From Psychrobacter arenosus (GTDB lineage: Bacteria > Pseudomonadota > Gammaproteobacteria > Pseudomonadales > Moraxellaceae): a DNA stretch of 64,000 nucleotides. Each line of letters opens with the position of its first letter. The first letter of the stretch is position 1. Positions 18,060 to 29,796 of the stretch are shown here, in pieces. Both the position numbers and the translations under genes were made by a program. The notes beneath the pieces were generated by a model. It saw only the letters and a program-made list of their open reading frames with translations. It had not been told where the DNA came from and did not search any database. The stretch covers positions 1,860,001 through 1,924,000 of the forward strand of contig NZ_LR884459.1 in assembly GCF_904848165.1 (NCBI RefSeq), written 5' to 3'.

Positions 18060-20477
18060 ATGAATATTTGGCAATGGGTTGAAAATCTACAGACGGATTT
18101 AGCAGAAGCGGGCCAACCTCATAATGCGCGGCTGCTCGAAGATATTTCCTCGTACTGTGCCGACCAAGAGATAGACAAGGTCGAGGCGCTCTTGCCTGAA
18201 GCTAAGGCTTTATGTCAAACCCTCGAAAACCCTTGGTTATCTGTCTATATCGGTCATTGGGAAATGCGCCATCGCCTAGGCAATAAAAAAGAAGGGGAAA
18301 CGGCGTTGGCAGATGCGGTGGCGTTGTTTGAATTGGCCCACCGCGAGGACACACAAGACTGCCCGCAATCGGTCTGCGTCACTCAAGATTTAGCCGCTTG
18401 CTATAGCTTGATAGATGGGCCAGGCTGGGCTGAGGAGCGCATTGCTGTCAGTGAAGAGACCTTAGAGCGCATCGACCCCAGTTGGAACTGCTATCAATGT
18501 CTAAGCTGCGAAAAAGCCTTGGCTATCATCGATCAGCAAAACCCACAGCAGGCCATGGACTATTTGGCTCAGATTGCAGAATCATTAACGGCAGCGGGAG
18601 AAGATATTGGCCCTGGGGTACTTGAAGTACAAAACGAAGCCTTACTAGCTTTAGGTCAGTACGAAGAGGTTTTGGCGCGTATTCAGAAGGTAGAGTTAGC
18701 GATTCCTGACTACGGTGAATGGAAAAATATCTCGCAGCCTAGACAGATTCAAAAGGCGCATGCTTTGGCACGGCTTGAGCGCCATGAAGAGGCTCTGGAG
18801 GCGCTACCCGCCTTGCGCGAGATGACCCTAGGCGAGATGTTCAGTTGGATAGACGCTATTTCCCCCGCACTCCTACGCCAAAGCGAGCTCAACAGTTGGC
18901 AAATCGCCAGCCGCTTACAGATGGCGCTTAAGCAACTGTCAAATAATGGCGCGCATCGCCGCGTCATAGAGATGGCAGCAATCACGATTCCCTTAGCTAT
19001 CGCGCGCGGCGCCCGTTGGAGTGCTCAGCGTCAATTAGACTTGGCCTATTCGCATCTGCCTAAGCTACGCATCGATGCCAATGCTGCGGCTACGTTGGAA
19101 GATTTGCAACAGCGTATAGTGCAAATGCCACCTTCTCCATTGCCCGTAGCATCTAATGAGCTGTTGGCTTGGCTAAATGGCCCCGATAACGCTGCTGACA
19201 CTGCTGATCTTTCTGTTCAAGAATCTGCTCACGAGTCTGCTCACGAGCATCAGCCACCCGATGCCGAGCTAGAAACTGCTGAGCAGCCTATCAAGGAGCG
19301 TAACCCTGAGCAAGAGCTTGAGTGGCTACTGGTTGCGGTGTCCCAACACCCTGATGACTCTGACCTCCATGCGCAAACTGCAGGGGCTCTACAAGCTTGC
19401 CAAGCCCACGATGAAGCTATCGAGTTACTGCGCCGCTTTATGGCTAATCATCCCAACGATGACAGTAATATCCGCTTTATTTTATTGGAGCTGCTATTAG
19501 AAAATGGCGATGAGGCAGGCATTGAAGCGCTATCACAGCAGTTTATTACAGCCAATGATCCGATCTTTGCTTACTGGTCGTTAGCGCAGTTAGCTTATCA
19601 GCAGTTGGATTGGGAAGGCGTAGAGGCGCATTGTCGCCAAGTATTAGCGCATCAAGCTGACGCTTATGGGGCTATAGGAATACTCGCCAAAAGCTTCATG
19701 CAACGCCAGCATTTCGCTCAAGCGGCTGAGCAATATCATGCTTTGCTGAGTGCCCACCCGGACGATAATGATTATAAATGGGACTTTATGACCGCCGCTA
19801 GCGCCGCTGAAGACTGGCTAGCAGTCAGTGAGGTCGCTACTAGCTTGGGTATGGAGATGAGCGCAGACAGCTTAGGCGAGCGCCCCAATGAGTCTTGGGG
19901 TTGGGTCATCATTCGTTATTTAGAGCAAGGCGATATCAAAGATTATTATGCTAAACGTACGGGCCCAGTTAGCGCTATCATCGCTGAAAATGCAGCGCCA
20001 AATAGCACGCAACATATGGGCGATTACGTAGTATTTGATGCGCAGGTATTGATACCCGCTCCAGAGGACCCCGAAGAAAGAGAGAATTTCGTCCCCACTT
20101 TTGCGCTAGTGCATACTTTAGAGCGAGGGGAGTATCGTAATAGTGTGTTTATAGATGGCGCCCATCCTGGCGAGGAGGCTTTGACCGCCTTTGATACTGC
20201 CTGCCGCGAGCAGGGCTGGCCGCTGTGGGTCCATAGCAGTGCCGACTACGAAATCATTGACAGTGGCAATCCTGAGGCTAGTGCTGAGCCTACTTCCGTA
20301 CCTGGCATTTATATGACGATAACAGCCCCTATGCAGGTTTCTGCCCGGCAAATCGATACCTTTTTAACCCAACAGACTGCCGATTGGCCGCATCGATTAT
20401 GTTGGTTAAGGTTAGCGGAAGAAGCTGGAGTGATGACGCAGCCGCATCTTGATACTATCGAGCGGTATGGTTTATAA
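18060..20477 (+). CDS. Large TPR-repeat protein paired with the Hsp90-like gene
   Basis: An 805-residue soluble protein, not assigned to a named family. Residues about 1-350 and 415-600 are helical repeats of TPR style (for example HEEALEALPALREM and LHAQTAGALQACQAHDEAIELLRRF). Between them is an acidic, His/Glu-rich linker (about 378-415) with a short tandem repeat. The last 180 residues (about 620-805) look like an alpha/beta domain of unknown function. It starts 59 bp after the Hsp90-like gene and ends at a terminator, so the two are probably co-transcribed. TPR proteins are common Hsp90 partners, so a co-chaperone or adaptor role is a fair inference but unproven. Confidence 0.75.
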   Translation: MNIWQWVENLQTDLAEAGQPHNARLLEDISSYCADQEIDKVEALLPEAKALCQTLENPWLSVYIGHWEMRHRLGNKKEGETALADAVALFELAHREDTQDCPQSVCVTQDLAACYSLIDGPGWAEERIAVSEETLERIDPSWNCYQCLSCEKALAIIDQQNPQQAMDYLAQIAESLTAAGEDIGPGVLEVQNEALLALGQYEEVLARIQKVELAIPDYGEWKNISQPRQIQKAHALARLERHEEALEALPALREMTLGEMFSWIDAISPALLRQSELNSWQIASRLQMALKQLSNNGAHRRVIEMAAITIPLAIARGARWSAQRQLDLAYSHLPKLRIDANAAATLEDLQQRIVQMPPSPLPVASNELLAWLNGPDNAADTADLSVQESAHESAHEHQPPDAELETAEQPIKERNPEQELEWLLVAVSQHPDDSDLHAQTAGALQACQAHDEAIELLRRFMANHPNDDSNIRFILLELLLENGDEAGIEALSQQFITANDPIFAYWSLAQLAYQQLDWEGVEAHCRQVLAHQADAYGAIGILAKSFMQRQHFAQAAEQYHALLSAHPDDNDYKWDFMTAASAAEDWLAVSEVATSLGMEMSADSLGERPNESWGWVIIRYLEQGDIKDYYAKRTGPVSAIIAENAAPNSTQHMGDYVVFDAQVLIPAPEDPEERENFVPTFALVHTLERGEYRNSVFIDGAHPGEEALTAFDTACREQGWPLWVHSSADYEIIDSGNPEASAEPTSVPGIYMTITAPMQVSARQIDTFLTQQTADWPHRLCWLRLAEEAGVMTQPHLDTIERYGL
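19221..19246 (+). repeat. Short 12-bp tandem repeat inside the TPR gene
   Basis: About two copies of GARTCTGCTCAC, coding for ESAH-ESAH in the linker. Such repeats may expand or shrink by slippage in steps of four codons without breaking the frame. Confidence 0.6.
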
Positions 20478-20504
20478 ATTAGACAGTGTCAGGGTTTAGA
20501 CCCC

Positions 20505-20532
20505 AAAAAACGCGCTGATTGGCGCGTTTTTT
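20505..20532 (+). terminator. Bidirectional terminator between TPR gene and phoU
   Basis: An 11-bp stem AAAAAACGCGC/GCGCGTTTTTT with a 6-nt loop. It has A- and T-runs on both sides, so it can end both the TPR operon and the convergent pst-phoU operon. Confidence 0.9.
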
Positions 20533-20555
20533 ACTTTGCTATTTTTTTAACCCAC

Positions 20556-21365
20556 TTAGTCTTTTCGCTCATTGCTCACCGTATGCTCATCATAAGTAGG
20601 GGGCTCAGCAGGTAAAGCTTGATTGGCTGTTGCCTCGCGTGCCGCCATTTGCTCGCTAGCCTCTTGGACCGTCTTCGCCACTTGCGCATGGTCAGTATGG
20701 CGGACGTCTTCACCGCTGATAGAGTAAATGACCAATTCTGCCACATTGCGAGCATGGTCGCCGATGCGCTCTAACGCCCGCAGCACCCACATAATGTTAA
20801 TAACATTAGAGACATGGCGGGAGTCTTCCATAATATAAGTCATTAGCGCGCGCGTAGCAGATTGATACTCACGATTGATAACGCCGTCATTGCGCATGAC
20901 TTCAAACGCTTGCTCAACATTCAGATGCGTAAAGGCATCTAAAGCATTGTGTACCATTAGGCGGACTTGGTTGCCTAAATGCTGCACTTCCGCATAACCG
21001 CGAGGCGCGCTACCTTCAGCACTGATCTGACAGGCCATCTGGGCAATTTTTACGGCTTCATCCCCAATGCGTTCAAGATCTACCACGCCTTTGCTCAGCG
21101 CCATCACCAGTCTTAAATCGCTGGCCGTAGGTTGACGTTTGGCTACGATCAGCAAGATATGCTCATCCAACTCGAGCTCTTTATTATTAATATCATGATC
21201 AGTATTGATCACTTCATGGGCTAAGACCGCATCAGCATCAATGAGGGCATGGATAGCTTTCGCCACTTGGACCGCGACACTGTCTCCCATGGTTAAAAAT
21301 AACCGAGTAGCCGTTTCTAAATCTTGATCAAAACTTTTAGAAGTATGTCTTTCATAGATACTCAT
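20556..21365 (-). CDS. phoU: Phosphate transport regulator PhoU
   Basis: Couples the Pst transporter to the PhoR/PhoB two-component system and limits phosphate uptake. Two PhoU helical-bundle repeats are visible, with the metal-site pattern ExxxD (DLERIGDEAVKIAQ and ALERIGDHARNVAE). The typical N-terminus SIYERHTSKSFDQDLE begins at the ATG at 21365, with AGGGAG about 9 nt upstream. The frame stays open to an ATG at 21536 that overlaps the end of pstB, which would add 57 residues. I prefer 21365, because the longer form has no ribosome binding site and is not family-like. Last gene of the pst operon. Confidence 0.93.
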   Translation of the reverse strand: MSIYERHTSKSFDQDLETATRLFLTMGDSVAVQVAKAIHALIDADAVLAHEVINTDHDINNKELELDEHILLIVAKRQPTASDLRLVMALSKGVVDLERIGDEAVKIAQMACQISAEGSAPRGYAEVQHLGNQVRLMVHNALDAFTHLNVEQAFEVMRNDGVINREYQSATRALMTYIMEDSRHVSNVINIMWVLRALERIGDHARNVAELVIYSISGEDVRHTDHAQVAKTVQEASEQMAAREATANQALPAEPPTYDEHTVSNERKD

Positions 21366-21528
21366 AGCTCGTACTCCCTGACGTCTTGGCAAAGGCAATG
21401 ACTCTCGTCTAACCCCAGCTGCCGCATTGACTAGAGAAAATCCCAACTGCTGATAGGCTTGGGCCATTATCTCTTGTTGCTCTTTATTCACATTAAGCTC
21501 GCTTATTGACGGCGACAGCCCGTTCCGA

Positions 21529-22464
21529 TTAGCCATAACGACCGGTAATATAGTCTTCCGTTGCCTTTTGCGCAGGGTTGGTAAAGATTTGATCCGTCTC
21601 GCCCATCTCGACCATATCGCCCAAATACATATATACGGTATAGTCGGAAACCCGCGCGGCTTGCTGCATATTGTGCGTGACGATAGCGATGGTATAGTCT
21701 TGCTTTAAATCTTCAATCAAATCTTCAATCGAGCCTGTGGAGATAGGATCTAGCGCTGAAGTAGGCTCATCCAGTAGCAGAACTTCTGGTTTAGTCGCTA
21801 CCCCACGGGCGATACACAACCGCTGCTGCTGTCCCCCGGATAATGACAATCCTGACGCCTTGAGCTTATCTTTCACTTCTGGCCATAGCGCTGATTTTTT
21901 TAGCGCCCACTCTACGCGCTCATCCATCTCTGCTTTGCTAAGTTTTTCGTATAAGCGCACCCCAAAGGCGACATTGTCATAAATCGACATGGGAAATGGC
22001 GTGGGTTTTTGAAAGACCATACCAACGCGCGCGCGTAGTAAATTCACATCCACATCTTTGCCTAAGACGTTTTGCCCGCCCATATTGATGGCCCCTTCCG
22101 CACGCATACCGGGATACAGGTCGTACATACGGTTAAAGGTGCGCAGTAAAGTCGATTTACCACAGCCAGATGGTCCGATAAATGCGGTAACGTTCTTCTC
22201 TGGAATATCAATATTGATGTTTTTCAATGCCTGAAAATCACCATAGTAGAAATTCAAATCGCGAATTTCCATCTTAGCCGGCGGCATACCCGTAGGCATA
22301 TCGGCCACAGTTTGTCGATTAAAACTAGCAGCATCCGGCTGATCGATTTGGGTCGCCGTCGACATGGGTCTATCGAGCAAGCTGCTTTTTGGCTTGGCCG
22401 TGCTCGGGTGGACAGGGCTGGTAACTGGCGTTTGCTGGCGGGTTTTTTCTACAACATCATTCAT
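21529..22464 (-). CDS. pstB: Phosphate ABC transporter ATP-binding protein PstB
   Basis: Energises phosphate import. Walker A is GPSGCGKST, the ABC signature is [14 protein letters not shown], Walker B is [13 protein letters not shown], and the H-loop is [11 protein letters not shown]. The family core starts at about residue 65 ([20 protein letters not shown]). The 60 residues before it are extra and polar, so the start could be a later Met, such as Met34. It follows pstA by 86 bp. Confidence 0.97.
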   Translation of the reverse strand: MNDVVEKTRQQTPVTSPVHPSTAKPKSSLLDRPMSTATQIDQPDAASFNRQTVADMPTGMPPAKMEIRDLNFYYGDFQALKNINIDIPEKNVTAFIGPSGCGKSTLLRTFNRMYDLYPGMRAEGAINMGGQNVLGKDVDVNLLRARVGMVFQKPTPFPMSIYDNVAFGVRLYEKLSKAEMDERVEWALKKSALWPEVKDKLKASGLSLSGGQQQRLCIARGVATKPEVLLLDEPTSALDPISTGSIEDLIEDLKQDYTIAIVTHNMQQAARVSDYTVYMYLGDMVEMGETDQIFTNPAQKATEDYITGRYG

Positions 22465-22550
22465 AATGGGTATCCAATTTAATGGGGGTACTACAATTTG
22501 ATAAAGCTCGAAATTTGGGAATTCATGGTTTCTTTGTATGGCGGTAACGC

Positions 22551-23447
22551 TTAGCGGGTATGGTCTTTACCACCGATCATACGGGCGATAATATTGAGCG
22601 TTAACACCGTGGCCGTAATCAGTAAGGCCGCGGCCCAAGCTAGCGCATGCCAATTGTCATAAGGGCTCATGGCAAACTGATAGATGGTATTTGGTAAGTT
22701 GGCCAGTGGCTGACTCATATCAGTGCTAAAGTATTGGTTATTTAGGGCAGTAAACAGTAACGGAGCGGTCTCGCCAGTAATGCGGGCAAAGGCCAATAAC
22801 ACCCCGGTCGTTAAGCCCACTTTTGCGGCCTTGATAGTGACCTTAGTCACCAACTGCCATTTTGGCGTGCCCAAAGCATAAGCGGCTTCGCGCAAAGTAT
22901 TGGGCACTAAGTTGAGCATATTTTCAGTGGTACGAACTACGACTGGTACGACAATCAGTGCTAACGCTAATGCGCCCGCCCAACCAGAGAAGCTGCTGCC
23001 TTTCACCATCAACGCATAGATAAAGAGACCGATAACAATCGAAGGCGCAGACAGCAAAATATCGTTTAAGAATCTAGTGACTTTGCCGAGCATACTGCCA
23101 TGAGAGAATTCAGCCAGATAAATACCCGTCATTAAGCCGATTGGCGCGCCGATAAATAGTCCCGAAAAGGCCAACATGGCAGAACCGACAATGGCGTTGC
23201 GTAACCCACCCTCGCCCATAGGCGGTGGCGTATCGGCCATAAAGATCGGCATCTCTACCATGCCTTGAAAGCCTTCGACGAATAGTGTGAATAAAATCCA
23301 TAGCAACCAAAACAAACCAAAGGCCATAGCCGATAAGGCAAACCCAAGACCCAACTTATTAATTAAACGACGCTTGTTATAGAGGCTCTTGTTATAACGA
23401 TCCTCAAAACGTGGCTCTGGCTGGACTATGGCATGGGCAGTAGACAT
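22551..23447 (-). CDS. pstA: Phosphate ABC transporter permease PstA
   Basis: Inner-membrane permease subunit with six predicted helices. The EAA loop that contacts PstB is [23 protein letters not shown]. The start has AGGA 8 nt upstream. It works with PstC to form the channel. The gene lies 79 bp after pstC. Confidence 0.96.
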   Translation of the reverse strand: MSTAHAIVQPEPRFEDRYNKSLYNKRRLINKLGLGFALSAMAFGLFWLLWILFTLFVEGFQGMVEMPIFMADTPPPMGEGGLRNAIVGSAMLAFSGLFIGAPIGLMTGIYLAEFSHGSMLGKVTRFLNDILLSAPSIVIGLFIYALMVKGSSFSGWAGALALALIVVPVVVRTTENMLNLVPNTLREAAYALGTPKWQLVTKVTIKAAKVGLTTGVLLAFARITGETAPLLFTALNNQYFSTDMSQPLANLPNTIYQFAMSPYDNWHALAWAAALLITATVLTLNIIARMIGGKDHTR

Positions 23448-23526
23448 AAATTTTTCCTATGATATAGCTAAGACTAGCGACTGGGGTTACGGCTCAGTGA
23501 GCGAGCTATTGGCATCACTACTGGAT

Positions 23527-24477
23527 TTAATTGCCCGCTTTTTGGTCGATACGCATCAGCATCAGCTTTGAGATAGACAGCACGATAAAGGTAATCACGA
23601 ACAGAATCAGACCTAAGTGTAATAGCGACGCTAAGTGCAATTCGCTCGAGGCTTCCGCAAACTCGTTGGCCAGCGCTGAGGTAATCGTGACCCCAGAAGT
23701 AAACAAGCTAGGGCTTAGGTTGAAAGCATTACCAATTAAGAAAGTTACCGCCATGGTCTCACCTAGAGCACGACCTAATCCTAAAATCACGCCGCCTACG
23801 ACCCCGGCCTTGGTATAAGGCAAGATAATCTTAAACATCACTTCCCAAGTCGTCGCGCCCATCCCATAAGCCGATTCTTTTAATAAATCGGGCACCACAG
23901 AGAAGACATCGCGCATAGTGGCAGCGATAAAGGGAATGATCATGATGGCGAGGACTAAAGAAGCGGTAAACATGCCTAGCCCCATCGGTGCGCCTTGAAA
24001 GAGCTTGCCGATGATAGGTAGAGGACCCACATGCTCGATAAACCACGGTTGGACATTGTCGCCAAACCAAGGCGCGAACACGAACAAGCCCCACATGCCA
24101 TAAATAATGGAAGGAATACCTGCGAGTAGCTCGATGGCAATGCCCAAAGGACGCTTTAAGAAGGCAGGACACAATTCAGTCAAAAAGATGGCGATACCGA
24201 AACTGACGGGAACAGCGATGGCAATGGCGATGATAGAGGTCACTATCGTGCCGTAAATGGGGGCTAATGCCCCATATTCATCGGCGACCGTATCCCAGTT
24301 ATTGCTGGTATAAAAGCCTAGACCAAACGTTTGAATGCTCGGCCAAGCGCCGACGATCAAGGACACTAAGATACCGCCTAACGACAGCAGCACTAAAATC
24401 GCAAATGCTTTGGTCGCATTGACGAAGATGGCATCGTAGCGTTTTTGTTTGGCCAGTTGCGAGTGTAGGTCTGCCAT
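23527..24477 (-). CDS. pstC: Phosphate ABC transporter permease PstC
   Basis: Second permease subunit. Six transmembrane helices are visible and the EAA loop is [26 protein letters not shown]. The frame is open from a TTG at 24528, but the ATG at 24477 ([15 protein letters not shown]) has GAGG 6 nt upstream and is the better start, giving about 316 residues. It follows pstS after a 280-bp spacer that carries two strong hairpins. Confidence 0.95.
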   Translation of the reverse strand: MADLHSQLAKQKRYDAIFVNATKAFAILVLLSLGGILVSLIVGAWPSIQTFGLGFYTSNNWDTVADEYGALAPIYGTIVTSIIAIAIAVPVSFGIAIFLTELCPAFLKRPLGIAIELLAGIPSIIYGMWGLFVFAPWFGDNVQPWFIEHVGPLPIIGKLFQGAPMGLGMFTASLVLAIMIIPFIAATMRDVFSVVPDLLKESAYGMGATTWEVMFKIILPYTKAGVVGGVILGLGRALGETMAVTFLIGNAFNLSPSLFTSGVTITSALANEFAEASSELHLASLLHLGLILFVITFIVLSISKLMLMRIDQKAGN

Positions 24478-24619
24478 GAGCGCCTCATCAGTAAATAGTT
24501 GAGCATTGGGTAGCGGGAGCAGCGTCAAAGTGACGGTAATACAAAATTGATAAAAGTCTTATCGCAGTCAACTGCCGGGGCTATTACGCAAGCTAGTAGC
24601 CCAATTCACTGGGGTAAAA

Positions 24620-24675
24620 CTTCCCAAGTCATCGGCTATAGCGGCTATAACTGCCTATAGTTGGTAACTTGGAAG
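24620..24675 (-). other. Intercistronic hairpin, pstS-pstC spacer (distal)
   Basis: Arms CTTCCCAAGT (24620-24629) and ACTTGGAAG (24667-24675) pair with one bulge and enclose CTATAG...CTATAG. There is no T-run, so it is more likely an RNA-stability or processing structure than a terminator. Confidence 0.5.
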
Positions 24676-24680
24676 GGAGT

Positions 24681-24711
24681 CAGTCAGCGCCTTTCTAAAA
24701 AGCACTGACTG
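24681..24711 (-). other. Intercistronic hairpin just after pstS
   Basis: Perfect 7-bp arms CAGTCAG/CTGACTG with further pairing inside (CTTT/AAAAG). It lies 49 nt past the pstS stop on the minus strand and has no T-run. It could protect pstS mRNA so that the binding protein is made in excess over the permease, as in other transporter operons. Confidence 0.55.
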
Positions 24712-24759
24712 TGATAAAAGCTGAGTTAAATTAAAGAAATATTCTTATAAAGATGAAGA

Positions 24760-25929
24760 CTACTGCGCTGGGGTATAGACCGGCTGACCGTCGCTACCTT
24801 TAACGTCTTTCCATTTCTCTTTGAATAAAGCTACGGCGGTGTCCGAGAATGGCACGTAGTCGAGCGACATGGCTGACTCATCGCCTTGGCTATAGGCCCA
24901 ATCGAAGAAGTTTAAGACGCCTGCCACTTGTTTGGCATCTTGTGGCTGCTTATGCACTAAGATGAAAGTAGCGGCAGCGATCGGCCAAGCTTGCTCAGTT
25001 TCTGAGTTGGTGATGACCTTATAGAAGCCTTCTTGCTGTGACCAATCGATATCGCCAGCAGCTGCGAAAGTCTCTGCTGAAGGCTGCACGAAGTTACCAG
25101 CGGCATTTTTAAGAGCGGTATGGGCCATCTTGTTTTGCTTGGCGTAAGCGTATTCGACATAACCGATAGAGTTTTTCATACGGTTGACATAGCTGGCGAC
25201 GCCTTCGTTGCCTTTACCGCCCGCTCCTGTTGATGTCGTTGGCCATTTGATGGTTTTATCAACGCCAACATTGTCTTTCCAATCGCTAGACACTTTGGCT
25301 AAGTAATCGGTAAAGTTAAAGGTCGTGCCTGAGCCGTCTGAACGGAATACCGTAGTAATTTGCGCATCAGGTAGCGTTAAGTCTGGGTTTAGCGCGGTAA
25401 TAGCAGGGTCGTTCCACTTGCTGATTTTACCCAAGTAAATATTTGCTAAAGTCTCACCATCTAGCTTTAACTGCCCGGGTTCAATGCCTTCGATATTTAC
25501 GACTGGCACCACACCACCGATGACTGTTGGAAACTGAATAAGGTCATTTTCAGCCAATTCTTCTGGAGTCATTGGCGCATCAGAAGCCCCGAAATCTACG
25601 GTCTTAGCGATGATTTGCTTAATGCCGCCTGACGAGCCGATAGATTGGTAGTTCACTTGACCACCAGTCGCAGCGTTATAATCTGCTGACCATTTAGCAT
25701 AGATAGGTTGCGGGAAAGAGGCGCCTGCACCCGTAATATTCATAGCGATGTTTTCAGCAGACTTAAACGTTCCTGCTGGCGTGGCGGTCGCCGTAGTCGG
25801 AGTTGCGGTCTCTGCAGGGGCAGTACCAGCAGGCTCAACGACTGTGGTCTCGTCCGTGGCTTCTTTTTTGTCACAGGCCGCTAAAGTAAGGGCACTGACC
25901 ATAGCTACAGCTAGTAATGAATAACGCAT
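24760..25929 (-). CDS. pstS: Phosphate-binding lipoprotein PstS
   Basis: Periplasmic high-affinity phosphate binder. The signal peptide ends in the lipobox LAAC, with Cys19 as lipidation site, so it is membrane-anchored, followed by a Thr/Ala/Pro-rich linker (about 22-50). Phosphate-contact motifs of the family are GAGASFPQPIYAKW, SSGGIKQI, SDAPM and RSDGSGTTFNFTDYL. The length of 389 is longer than E. coli PstS mainly because of the linker. First gene of the operon, with a candidate Pho box about 145 bp upstream. Confidence 0.97.
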   Translation of the reverse strand: MRYSLLAVAMVSALTLAACDKKEATDETTVVEPAGTAPAETATPTTATATPAGTFKSAENIAMNITGAGASFPQPIYAKWSADYNAATGGQVNYQSIGSSGGIKQIIAKTVDFGASDAPMTPEELAENDLIQFPTVIGGVVPVVNIEGIEPGQLKLDGETLANIYLGKISKWNDPAITALNPDLTLPDAQITTVFRSDGSGTTFNFTDYLAKVSSDWKDNVGVDKTIKWPTTSTGAGGKGNEGVASYVNRMKNSIGYVEYAYAKQNKMAHTALKNAAGNFVQPSAETFAAAGDIDWSQQEGFYKVITNSETEQAWPIAAATFILVHKQPQDAKQVAGVLNFFDWAYSQGDESAMSLDYVPFSDTAVALFKEKWKDVKGSDGQPVYTPAQ

Positions 25930-26074
25930 GCGTATCTCCTAAATAACATTTATTTTTTATCTAAATTTTAGTGGGTAGAATAAAGCGCTAATGAGACCTT
26001 GGCCCGGCGCCTTTGAAGTCGACATACTTGATAAGCTGCCCCAATCGCTACTGGGCATATATTGACGGCTGAAT

Positions 26075-26092
26075 ATGACAATTTGATGAAAC
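26075..26092 (-). promoter_or_regulatory. Candidate PhoB box upstream of pstS
   Basis: On the minus strand, GTTTCATCAAATTGTCAT fits the 7-4-7 Pho box CTGTCAT-AAAT-CTGTCAT at about 13 of 18 positions, with the two TCAT cores 11 bp apart. Its position before the pst operon supports the call. Confidence 0.5.
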
Positions 26093-26311
26093 TTAACGTG
26101 TTTTGTTAAATTATTGTTACCGAGAATACTTCTTATTTACCAATTGTTGTCTATTATCGGGGCATTATGGATTGGAGTAACAGTTGCGCTTAATAAGCCA
26201 ATAAGTCTGGTCTAAATTTGTTTAGCGGTTACTCTGCTAATGAGTAAGGCTCAGTGGATACTCTCCCCTACTGACCTAAACTCTGCTAAGATAGAGGTTC
26301 TTATTCTTAAG

Positions 26312-26430
26312 ACTCGGGGTGCAAGCCGTAATAAGTAGCCAGTTATCACCTAACTGCGCACTTTAACGACGCTTGCTGAGACATCACCCGTTGCACCTGA
26401 TGTGGTTAGTACCACCGTAGGGAAGTCAAA
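26312..26430 (+). ncRNA. TPP riboswitch (THI element)
   Basis: The conserved parts are in order: CGGGGTGC at the start, GCTGAGA, CACCCGTTGCACCTGATGTGG, then TTAGTACCACCGTAGGGAAG. This is the thiamine pyrophosphate aptamer. It lies 190 bp before thiC and turns the gene down when TPP is plentiful. I could not identify the expression platform: no obvious terminator stands between the aptamer and thiC, so control of translation start or Rho is possible. Confidence 0.93.
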
Positions 26431-26548
26431 GTCGCCGTTTTCCGTCTTACTTATTGCTATGGTTTGGCCCAGCACGGGCTTGCCATATCCTCAATAACGC
26501 TAAGTCGTTTATCCACCAGTTTCCTGTGACTACGCAGCACTGAGATAA

Positions 26549-28678
<2,130 letters not shown>

Positions 28679-28728
28679 TTATTTTGACCTAATAGCCGTC
28701 TAAGAGCTAGTGATTATTAATTTCTAAG

Positions 28729-28765
28729 AAGCGCGATTCTATTAATTAGGGTCGCGCTTTTTTGT
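28729..28765 (+). terminator. Terminator of thiC
   Basis: Stem AAGCGCGA/TCGCGCTT with a long loop, followed by a T-run, 50 bp after the stop. Confidence 0.75.
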
Positions 28766-28807
28766 GTTTACCATTTTTCCACACTGCAAAAACCCCATCT
28801 CCAGACA

Positions 28808-28841
28808 GCAAAAAGCCCCGATAAATTATCGAGGCTTTAAC
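28808..28841 (-). terminator. Terminator of the class I aldolase gene
   Basis: On the minus strand, AAAGCCTCGATAA pairs with TTATCGGGGCTTT (one mismatch) and a T-run follows, 65 bp after the aldolase stop. Confidence 0.8.
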
Positions 28842-28905
28842 GTTCATTTACCACATTAACTTCACTATCAGATAATAGCAAAGCGGTTACTTAATGCGCT
28901 AATAA

Positions 28906-29796
28906 CTATACTTTAGAAGCCGAATAAATTTTATCAATAGAAGCATCAATCGTATTAGCAAACTCTTCATCAGATTGCTGTTTAGACAACCCTTCGGTAA
29001 AGGCACGCGAGAAGCTCGCAATCATACCTGGATTTTGCGCCAATCTCTCACAAGCTTCATCACGGCTATAACCACCAGACAATGCCACGACTTTCAATAC
29101 TTGGGGATGGTCAATCAAGTCTTTATAAAAACCAGCTTCTTCAGGTAGCGTCAGTTTCAGCATGACTTGTTGATCACCTTCTAAACGCTCTAGATTGCGC
29201 AGGATTTCAGCTTTGAGCAAGACCTCGCAGGCTAATTTTTCCGTGCTTTCGATATTTACTTCGGGCTCAACGATAGGCATAAAACCTTTAGAGATAATCT
29301 GCTTCGCCACATCAAACTGCTGCTGAACTACCGTTTCGATACCGCTTGCTGAGGCGCTATGAATCACTGAGCGCATTTTGGTACCAAAGACTGGTGAATT
29401 TTTAGCTTTATCTAGCAAAGCGTCTAGACCAGGAATAGGTAACATCACTTGTACCCCATCCATTTGCTCTGCTAAGCCTTTGTCCACCTTTAAGAAAGGC
29501 ACGATATTTTTATCTTCCCAAAGATAAGCAGCGGTCGCTTTACCATTGACTTCACGGTCCATCGTATCTTCGAATAAGATAGCGCCGAGGACGCGCTCAC
29601 TAGAGAAACACTCGCAGGTCATGATACGCGAGCGCATTTCGTGGACTTGGGCAAACATTTCGTCGTCATTTTCATAATCACTTTCGCTCACGCCGTACAT
29701 ACGTAGCGCTTTTGGGGTACTGCCGCCACTTTGATCGAGCGCTGCAATAAAGCCCGTGTCATTTTTTATTCTTTCTAATTGTTGTTGGTAACTCAT
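28906..29796 (-). CDS. fda: Fructose-bisphosphate aldolase, class I
   Basis: Schiff-base aldolase interconverting fructose 1,6-bisphosphate and two triose phosphates. N-terminal ALDQSGGSTPKAL and the block PIVEPEV (174-180) mark the family, and Lys214 in VMLKLTLPEEAGFY is the likely Schiff-base lysine. At 296 residues it matches the short bacterial class I enzymes. Psychrobacter relatives live on acetate and amino acids, so a gluconeogenic role is likely. Monocistronic. Confidence 0.93.
   Translation of the reverse strand: MSYQQQLERIKNDTGFIAALDQSGGSTPKALRMYGVSESDYENDDEMFAQVHEMRSRIMTCECFSSERVLGAILFEDTMDREVNGKATAAYLWEDKNIVPFLKVDKGLAEQMDGVQVMLPIPGLDALLDKAKNSPVFGTKMRSVIHSASASGIETVVQQQFDVAKQIISKGFMPIVEPEVNIESTEKLACEVLLKAEILRNLERLEGDQQVMLKLTLPEEAGFYKDLIDHPQVLKVVALSGGYSRDEACERLAQNPGMIASFSRAFTEGLSKQQSDEEFANTIDASIDKIYSASKV

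Noticed and set aside
26062..26081. Pho box made of TGTCA and CGTCA upstream of pstS
   Set aside because: The two cores are 13 bp apart, not 11. The neighbouring GTTTCAT/TTGTCAT pair fits better.
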